64,000 nucleotides of DNA, from contig JAKOGH010000042.1 of assembly GCA_024811115.1 (NCBI GenBank), positions 186,001 to 250,000 of the forward strand. The letters run 5' to 3'. Each line of letters starts with the position of its first letter. Positions within the stretch are counted from its first letter, which is position 1. The DNA comes from Terana coerulea (taxonomy: Eukaryota; Basidiomycota; Agaricomycetes; Polyporales; Phanerochaetaceae). Below the pieces are notes generated by a model. It saw only the letters and a list, made by a program, of their open reading frames with translations, did not search any database and was not told the origin of the DNA. Of the stretch, positions 57,044-64,000 are shown in pieces. Made by a program: the position numbers and the translations under genes.

Positions 57044-59016
57044 TCATGGCTGAGCATCAGTCGAGGGATTGACCCATGTGAGCTCTGCGCTGAGCGAGAT
57101 ATGGTCGCTGCCGCATACACCCTTTCTGGGTAAACCGGGGACCAAGTTCTCCGTCTCGAGAGGCTTGGCCACACCCGTAACGCAAACTCTGCTGTCAGGT
57201 GGATTCAAGACAAAGATGTAATCTGACAAGGCGGATGAGTACGTGGGCAGCGTGCGGCGGGCTGTAACTCGACTGACCGAGAACCGTCTTCCAATACTAT
57301 TCCGCCGGAGAATGTGAGAAGGAGCGGGAGGGCGAACAGATGTTCGGGCTTACATGAGTGTAGCTCGTCCAAATAGGCTCGAACGCGCCCCGTCTATCCG
57401 ACGGCACTCCGACTCTGCTGGCGAATGACAGATCGGCGATCACAGCAGGAGCCGCAGAGCGCATGCCCTCGTCGTACACGCTCACGGGGCGCACCGGCCG
57501 GTCGAACAGCTTGCGGAGCTCGTCGTCGGACAGCAGGCCATCTAGGGGATCTGCGCGCCGTGCGTTCGTGATCACCTTGTCCGGGTCCGATTCCGCCGCG
57601 TCGCCGCCCTCGTCTTCCTCGGCGGCCGCCTTGGGTGCTGTGACGGGCACGGAGGGGTCGATTGAGCGGTGGACGACCCGGGAGAAGTCCAGGAGGGCGG
57701 ATTGCTGCGGGAGCAGGGGTCGCCGACGAGAAGGGAGTAGGCAGGATCGTCTGGCTGGAAGTTGAAGTCTGTCGCCGGAGTGGGCAGGTAGAACTTTAGG
57801 ACTGAAGTGCAAATGCGCACCTCCTGCGACGATACACGGCCATTGGGGCTGGCCAAACTCTTCGCGGAACGTTGCGACCTCGCGGAATAGAATGCCGACT
57901 TGTCTATAGATAACGCGATACGTATGAATTCATGGAAGTATGGATGAGACGCAGATCCGTCCTCAGCACGTTCTTCGAGAGCCTGAGGGAGCCTCTCCAC
58001 AGCTTCCCGGGACACCATCCCGAGCGGTGAATTGCACCGACGCTGAGACTGTCGCACGGTTATGAAGCATCTCGAAGGGCGTGCTGGGAAGGTGACTGTG
58101 GAGCAGTCTTGTCACGATCGAACTCTGACCTTGCTCGTTCATACGTGTATCTGAAGGATTAATTCCTGAGTATTGCTGCATTTGGTGTAGAAGAAGCTGG
58201 GGACGAACCGAGGATGCCAAAAAGATGAGTAGTAGCGACAATGAGTCCTTCTTGACTATTGCCCTCTTGTTTCCAGAGCCACCAGGTTGCCAATGTTCTT
58301 GGTGAAGAAACTGGAGCCTCTGCGTGCTCGCTCGTCACCTTCAGTACGTACTTCTTGCTCGTCGTAGTAGACTGTACGGTCTCCAATCAACTCGAATAAT
58401 TCTCGACGGTAGGCAATCAGAGAACCATGTTTCTTGCGGTGTCCTGCTTTATAGACATGGGCATAGCCGACCTTCTCGAGTACCGGAAATAGCTTTTCCG
58501 TGCGATCCACCTCCTAAATCGTTGTTGAAATGGTAAGAGAGGTTCAAGGGCAGTATACTGTGTATTCCGTACTTGCAGGCAGCATATATCTGCTTTGTGA
58601 GACAATATCTCCCGGTATATCATATGCTCACGCTGCGATGCTTTCAAACAGTCACTGGTGGGGAAGAGCTCTCTGCCTGGCAAGTTGGTTTCTCAGATAC
58701 CATACGTCGCTCCTATGTTTACTGCGACTCACGAACAAGACTCTGGGCAAGCAGCTGGCATATAGTGGGCACTGAGTACATTACACAAAGCGATGCGGAA
58801 AGTATGACAGACATTCCAAGTCATTATCTTTATTGTAGGTTGCCTGGTACTTGGAAGAGGGTGCGGCAGTTCTATCCAACCGCGCTGTAGTATCAGGCTT
58901 CTGGCATCCTCTTGAACTTGTGCCTCCTTCTGCTCCTTCTGCTGCAGTCTTTTCGCTGCCCGCGCTTCGGCCAGAGCGATCTGCTCGGGGGTGAGCTCGA
59001 AGCGGTTCTTCGACAT
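57044..59016 (-). CDS. NGL2: NGL2/CCR4-type RNA exonuclease (EEP family)
   Basis: Probable RNA 3' exonuclease of the endonuclease/exonuclease/phosphatase fold; yeast Ngl2 trims 5.8S rRNA. Start MSKNRFELTPEQIALAEARAAKRLQQKE; then the fold: IKIMTWN, LLAQSLVRRELFPTSDCLKASQREHM, ICCLQ join EVDRTEKLFPVLEKVGY, HGSLIAYRRELFELI, NIGNLVALETR, EGLIVATTHLF, RYTYERARQVGILFREV, CIVAGDFNFQPDDPAYSLLVGDP, then a C-terminal part ending VCGSDHISLSAELTWVNPS with stop at 57044. The GDFN motif and the SDHISL end are the catalytic signatures. Frame slips near 58258-58265 (+1), in a T run at about 58219 (-1) and in a C run near 57716 (-1). About eight introns. Confidence 0.83.
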
Positions 59017-59347
59017 TAGAGGTGCAAGACGGCTAAGATTTCGACATTCGCGTCGAAAGAGCGTCGACCTGCAAAGTGCGAAACACCACAATGTTGAGGC
59101 GAGGATGTGGAGGAGCGAAGCCAAGAGTGACAAATACGGAGCGCCCAATACTCGCAGCGGATCAAAATATAGGCGTCTATGAAGCTACCGACGGCCATCC
59201 CCTTGCGAAGATCGGCATCCAACTTAAATTGCATGGCCCGCTGCTCCTCCCATGCTTCCCTCTTCAGTCGCTGCTCGCAGGCGAGCTGACCCCCTGCAAT
59301 CGATGGTTCTCTCTGTCCCTCATCTCTCAACCACTGCCACACGTCCT
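59017..59347. promoter_or_regulatory. Divergent intergenic region, NGL2 / WG-repeat gene
   Basis: 331 bp between divergent starts. A minus-strand open frame fills it (59016-59342) but it ends exactly before the NGL2 ATG and has no recognisable features. Confidence 0.4.
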
Positions 59348-60316
59348 ATGGACAGCCAAGGCTTCATCGCTGTAACCTCCAAGAAGAAGAAACGACGCCA
59401 AGGTGGCAAGGCTCCCCAGCAGCCTGCTCCCAAGGCTGACGATGCAGCTCAGCCCTGGGGAGCCGAATGGCAAGGCCCTCAGGATGACTCAGGCTGGGAC
59501 ATGCCTGCGGACTCCAAGAAGGATAAGACTTGGGAGCACACAACGCGCGTAGACCGCCTCCGGGATATCATTCCGTTCTGGAGGCAGGGTGTGCTGGCCG
59601 CGCTGAATGGTGAGGAGCCGCCGAGAATGGAGGAGTTCTACAACCGCGTCTACCCTGAGGAGGACGCATGGGGGTGGGGGCCGCAGACTCTGGCCAGATA
59701 TGGGGTTATGCGGCCAAGGACCCGTGGGTCCAAGGGGGTGCTCATGACACCGGCGGGTGGGTTCGAGACGGAGATGGTCCTAGCGACCTGAAGGACAGGA
59801 TGCAGGCATGGGCTGTCGAGGAGACCGACCACTGGGGCCCGAAGCCCACCGTGGCAGGATGGGGAGTAGCCGAGGAGACTGGGCCCTGGGGCGGTAAGGA
59901 TGACCCCGCCGCCTGGGGAGTAGGCGAGGCGACCCAGAATTGGGGCGACAGGGGGAACGTGGCGGCCTGGGGCGTCGTAGACGACAGTCCCCGCTCGTCA
60001 GGCAAGACATGGAACCCGCCCCCTCGCAACAACAGACATCGTCACTCAAGAAAGCCGGCGAAGCACGAGAATCCGCCGGAAGCGCGAAACACCGCACCAA
60101 GTACCGCCCCTCCGAAGACATTCGTGGACCAGGCGGCTCGGCGAGAGCATGCCAATTCATGGAAGAAAGAGCGTATGGAGAACTTCTACTCTGTATGTAT
60201 TCTCGCACATATATCTCACATACCCTCGCTCACTGTGTATCTTTCCTGAGATGCCTACCCAGCAGAAGGTGGAGAAGATTGGAGAAGTTGTTAATTCCTT
60301 GCGAAATCTTCGGTGA
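59348..60316 (+). CDS. Tryptophan-glycine (WG/GW) repeat protein, unknown function
   Basis: Not a known named family. N-terminus MDSQGFIAVTSKKKKRRQGGK is basic and looks nuclear. A folded-looking part follows (RVDRLRDIIPFWRQGVLAALNGEEPPRMEEFYNRVYP). After it lies a region of about 110 residues with roughly ten Trp next to Gly, spaced by 8-16 residues: AWGWG, IWGY, HWGPK, GWGV, PWGG, AWGV, NWGD, AWGV. Then a basic linker and a C-terminal exon (MPTQQKVEKIGEVVNSLRNLR, stop 60314-60316). One G seems missing in the run at 59676-59680, between EEDAWGWG and AADSGQIWG. WG/GW repeats are the Argonaute-hook type of motif, so RNA-silencing partners are a possible, unproven role. Confidence 0.62.
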
Positions 60317-60798
60317 CTCGAGACACCCAACTGCCTTGCCCCTCGGTACTATCTATCTATTCAACACCCACATTCATGGTATGTTTGGTTTCGCCTCGGG
60401 GTAAGTTGTTCTATGTATGATATCGTCCCGTTCTGTACGTGAACTGACGCGACGTAGGTTTCTTTCTCTCGGCTGTGGAAATCTTAAACTCGTATCCTTG
60501 CTACGCACGCACGCATATACCTAGCCAGCTCATGACGCTGCACTAGTACTTGCTGTACTATATGGTTTGTCAAATGGACTTCGAGGTGGATTGACCAAGG
60601 ACTGCCTCTTACGAAGGTTGTGTTGGTCAAACGGAACCTCGACATAGGGTTAAGGCTGTGACGTACACGGGCGGTCATGCGGGCAGTGCTCCTGCAGTGT
60701 CCACATCCGAGTCGGTCTAAAGCTGGTGCCTTGAAATACACCCTGTGAGACACTCAGACAACCCCCTCACTCAACACCACTTCCCTTCGCTCCTAAGC
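60317..60798. other. Intergenic region
   Basis: 482 bp between two plus-strand genes. Short TATC and ACG-repeat stretches (near 60350 and 60500), no gene. Confidence 0.4.
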
Positions 60799-61716
60799 AT
60801 GCCCGCCTCTAACATGAATTTTGATCCAAACGAACTACCCGAGGGCTGGGTTATGCAATTCGACGAGAACCACGGTCACCCATTCTGGGTATGTGTTGCG
60901 AACGTTGACCATTGCCGCGCACTGATTGTCGTCGTAGGTGGACACCAAGGCCAAACCGCCTCGCGCCATCTGGGTGCATCCGTATCAGGACGAGCAATTC
61001 TTGAAGGCGCATCCTCAGATCCGCGCAAGGGTGTCCAACAGTCAACGCGACAGCCTAGCTCCCGATGATGCACCCCCGCCATACTCGCCCAGACGCCATT
61101 CACACTCAGGCAGCGCCACCTCTCGCCCAGGCCCTTCGAACATTCGCAACTCAGCCTCACATCCTGGCACCCCGAGAGAGACTACTTCCAAGGACAAGCA
61201 GAAGCAAAGAGGCTTCTTTGGGAAGTTGAAAGACAAAGCCGTAGGAACCAAGGAGGAGAGGGAGGAAGCCAAGCGGCAAGAGGCTCTGGTACGTTTATCG
61301 AGTGACCATATGTTACAAGGGCCTAAGCCTATTATAGTTCATGCAACAGCTCCAAGAGCAACGTCGCCGTCAAATAGAAGAAATGCGCCGGCAACAGCGC
61401 GCATCGTCACCGCCTACTGGGTACTACCGCCAGCAGCAGCTTGGTGGTGGAAGACAGATCTACCCTCAGACGGTGTATGGGGCTCCAGGCGGCAGCCCTT
61501 TCAACAACGCTGGATATTCAAGTTTCGGAGGATATGGAGGGAGGAGTGGAGGATTCGGTGGCAGAGGATTCGGTGGCGGAGGATTCGGTGGCGGGTCTGC
61601 GCTACCTCTGGTTGGTGGATTGGCTGGCGGTCTTCTACTTGGAGATCTCATAGGTGACAGCTTTGGCGGTGGCGGGTTTCGACGGTGGTGGTTTTGACAA
61701 CGGAGGTTTCTTCTAA
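60799..61716 (+). CDS. WW-domain protein with Gly-rich tail
   Basis: Small protein with one N-terminal WW-type domain (LPEGWVMQFDENHGHPFWVDTKAKPPRAIWVHP) split by an intron after the first exon (60799-60888). WW domains bind proline motifs; here the second Trp aligns with IWVHP. After it come a basic stretch (KQKQRGFFGKLKDKAVGTKEEREEAKRQEA), a coiled Gln/Arg-rich part (LQEQRRRQIEEMRRQQ) and a long glycine-phenylalanine-rich tail. Near 61680 the frame slips by +1; the shifted frame ends GGFDNGGFF (TAA 61714-61716), which suits the Gly/Phe repeat better than the unshifted RRWWF end at 61697. Found widely in Agaricomycetes; function unknown. Confidence 0.7.
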
Positions 61717-62126
61717 TACTAATTGGGTTCTGGCTTCCGGCTTCCCTCTGGATGGACATGCTGTACTTTTAGCTATTGACCTGCCTGAATACCGCTCTCT
61801 GCTTTGTTTATTTGACGATATTTCGTCTACAGTTGTAATACACGCGAATCATACAGATTGTCTATCGGTCACTGTCGGTCTGCATGCTAATTTCGATCTG
61901 GCTGTAAACGCAGCGGCTGCGATCACGACCACACTCGAGTATCAATATTGCCGCCGGAGCGTACGCTATCCTATATCCTACATTACACCTTCATCCCCTT
62001 GGGCCTCATTCTTTTACACATACTTCCACGGTCCCAATCGTTTCGAGTACAGGATTAACGGGTGGCTATAACAAGTACACAGGGCTTTAGCCTGTGCGAG
62101 ACTTGGGTTGTCAATACCTGTTTACC
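61717..62126. promoter_or_regulatory. Intergenic region upstream of TRS85
   Basis: 410 bp: 3' UTR of the WW gene, then the TRS85 promoter. No further element assigned. Confidence 0.4.
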
Positions 62127-64000
62127 ATGGCTCCGACTCTGCCGTCTTCGCTCAGCCCGCACGTATGCATAGTGCAGTCCCCAGACTTGCAGCAATTGTT
62201 GGGAGAGGCGTCGCTGCCCCCGCTCACCCAAATACTGCAATCGTTTTCGCCTTTATCCCAAGGTATGCTCTCCTCACTCTAGCACATTGGAAACATGTCT
62301 AACACGCAGATAACTAGTGACTACACGAACCACTACCCTGACCCCGGTTCCACATGCCTCCTTTCCTCTTCGCTTCTCAGAGATGGAAGAGGTTGAGGCG
62401 GCAATACATGAAGACGAAGAGCAGCGCGCCGGCAGGACCTTGGACTGGATTGGCACACGGGTCTCCGCCAGGTGCGCACGGTGGGTGGAGTTCGTAGAAC
62501 GAAATACGGCTGCTGGACGGGATGCAAACGTGTGGAGAACCCCATGGTGGGACGAGGTCAAGAGATGTGTAGAGGGAGAAAGCATACCTAGCAAGTACGA
62601 AGGCTGGAATCATCCCTCAGGAGGTGCGTCTTGCGTGCCCTTGAAGCGAGACATATTTCTAACGTATATATCTGCCAATAGTAATATATGCCGTCTCCAC
62701 GCTCGCCGCAAATCCTCTACAAGCTCTGCAAGATATGGTGTCACAACCACCGGACCTCCCGGTGTGGGTGGACAAGACATATCTACGTTGTTTCCTCATT
62801 GTACACCCTTCCAATTCTCCTATGTCGGACCAAATGTACGTATTTCGTTTCCGGGTTGCATTTAATCTCTTACCGCCCATATAGAGCGGAATCTCTATTC
62901 AATGCGGTGAAGAAGCAACACGGCCTGCATAGCTACCTACTCCAAGTCACACTCTCCCATACGCCACTCCCAAAACCTGTTTCCCGTTCCGTTACCCATA
63001 CCGCACTTACCGCCTCTGTCAACTATGGAGAGCTCACCCATGCCACCGTCTTTGACACCAGGCGGTCTATCCGCATCCTCTGCACAGTTCTCTAGAGTCT
63101 CTAGCCCCCAGCCCCTCGCTCGCCAGATCCCGCCAGTATGGCAGGCGACAATCCCCAAATACCAGCGGGTGGTCCTGGGACGCTGCTATTATCCGAGGGC
63201 GACATCCAGGCTATCGGACGGTTCGTCCGGGAATTTGTGGTCATGAGCTTGGTTCCCTGGATGGAGAAATGCGTTGTCGAGTGGAACGAATCAGTGCGTA
63301 TGCGCTAATGCTATTTTATTCCGCATGGCATCTGATACCAGCAGGACAGTATTCATCTTCCAGGCGACTACCTTCCCGTCTGTTTTCATCGACCCGTCGT
63401 CTGTTTGGGTCGGGAGCTGCAGCATCGACTGCCCCAGCTACCCCGTCGCACGGAAGCAGCGCCTCAATATCGTCTGTCCCATCTCGCTTCAGCTCTCACG
63501 CACCAAGTAGCTCTGTTACTTCACTGTCATCAGTCTCCTCTGCTAGTGGTGCGATAGAAGGGTTGGTTACACAGCAGCGCCGCCTGGCTGAGTTTGCAAC
63601 AATTCTGGGCGACTACAAGTTGGCCATCACTGTCTGGGAAACCCTGCGTAAAGATAGTAGAGGTGGCTCAGTAAGTTTGAGTGGATTACATAGAGACATC
63701 TCAGCCGCTGATAAATGATTTCAGGACGTCCTTCCCCTCCTGCTTTCACCATCTCCAGCACTGGCGCTGCATGCCTCAAATGCCATAGCAGCGTTACAGA
63801 CCATAGCCTCTGACATGCCGGCTCTTGCGCAGTTGAGGGCGCTGACCTATGCAATCCGCTGGGAAACTGGGATTGACGTGCGCGACTTCATCAGCAGCAT
63901 ACTAGATGGCGACCGATGGCTAGTATATGCGGCCGGTGCTGTGCGTCACACTTGTTTTATTTGTCACCCTTGCATTCTGATGATCCCGTTCAAGGCAGAA
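62127..64000 (+). CDS. TRS85: TRAPP complex subunit TRS85 / TRAPPC8, 5' part (cut by window end)
   Basis: TRAPPIII-specific subunit acting in autophagy and early secretory traffic. Start [25 protein letters not shown], then [95 protein letters not shown] and [19 protein letters not shown]. After a Pro/Ser linker: [55 protein letters not shown], and helical repeats ([69 protein letters not shown]). The linker holds two frame slips, near 62970-62985 and near 63105-63135 (C runs). Introns at about 62264, 62622 and 62836, with more downstream. The 3' end lies outside the window. Confidence 0.85.

Noticed and set aside
59016..59342. 108-codon open frame on the minus strand upstream of NGL2
   Set aside because: Ends directly before the NGL2 start, no recognisable domain, and lies in a divergent promoter region.
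1..64000. Search for tRNA, rRNA, CRISPR, a secondary-metabolite cluster or a viral insertion
   Set aside because: No cloverleaf sequence, array of spaced repeats, core biosynthetic enzyme or viral gene was recognised by eye.

Overview
This window is nuclear DNA from a filamentous basidiomycete, most likely an Agaricomycete. Genes are dense (about 30 in 64 kb) on both strands, with intergenic gaps of roughly 0.2-1.3 kb. Almost every gene is broken by introns of about 45-75 nt with GT..AG ends, and tiny exons occur. The content is fungal (KRE6/SKN1-type beta-glucan synthases, Zn2Cys6 regulator, Ima1, RAV1). The F-box protein at 17.0 kb looks like the large Agaricomycete F-box family. I see no tRNA, rRNA, CRISPR or bacterial operon.

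Layout. 0-5.2 kb: the 3' end of a NUP170/NUP155 nucleoporin; a RING-CH membrane ubiquitin ligase; a 1.09-kb non-autonomous hAT-like transposon (2513-3605) with 32-bp terminal inverted repeats and a perfect 8-bp target duplication, sitting in what was a short divergent promoter; a divergent mitochondrial carrier. 5.4-12 kb: Ima1 inner-nuclear-membrane protein, a SNAPc SNAP43-like subunit, and a KRE6/SKN1-like glucan synthase (copy A). 12.5-21.5 kb: a UBE2O-type E2/E3, a 65-bp tandem duplication, an F-box protein and N-acetylglutamate synthase. 21.9-33.8 kb: carnitine/acylcarnitine carrier, a fasciclin-domain membrane protein, RAV1 of the RAVE complex and Rab GDI. 34-43.5 kb: a Myb/Rap1-like nuclear protein, KRE6/SKN1-like copy B, methylmalonate-semialdehyde dehydrogenase, LMW phosphotyrosine phosphatase and an SH3BGR-like protein. 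43.7-52.9 kb: seipin, YTH1/CPSF30, a YjbQ/UPF0047 protein assembled from several small exons, a Zn2Cys6 regulator and a conserved unknown. 53.5-64 kb: a Dbl-type RhoGEF, an NGL2-like RNA exonuclease, a WG/GW-repeat protein, a WW-domain protein and the 5' part of TRS85.

The genes are housekeeping genes and do not form a biosynthetic or defence cluster. Several act in shared compartments: nuclear envelope (NUP170, Ima1), mitochondrion (two carriers, NAG synthase, MMSDH), cell wall (two KRE6-like proteins) and endomembranes (Rab GDI, TRS85, RAV1, seipin). I see no evidence of co-regulation beyond divergent promoters.

A property of the whole window is the high number of single-base frameshifts (at least twenty) inside otherwise well-conserved coding exons, many in short G, C, A or T runs and mostly losses of one base. 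They look more like residual indel errors in the assembly than mass gene death. Gene entries give the span from inferred start to stop including introns, and note where the frame slips. Exon coordinates were worked out by eye.
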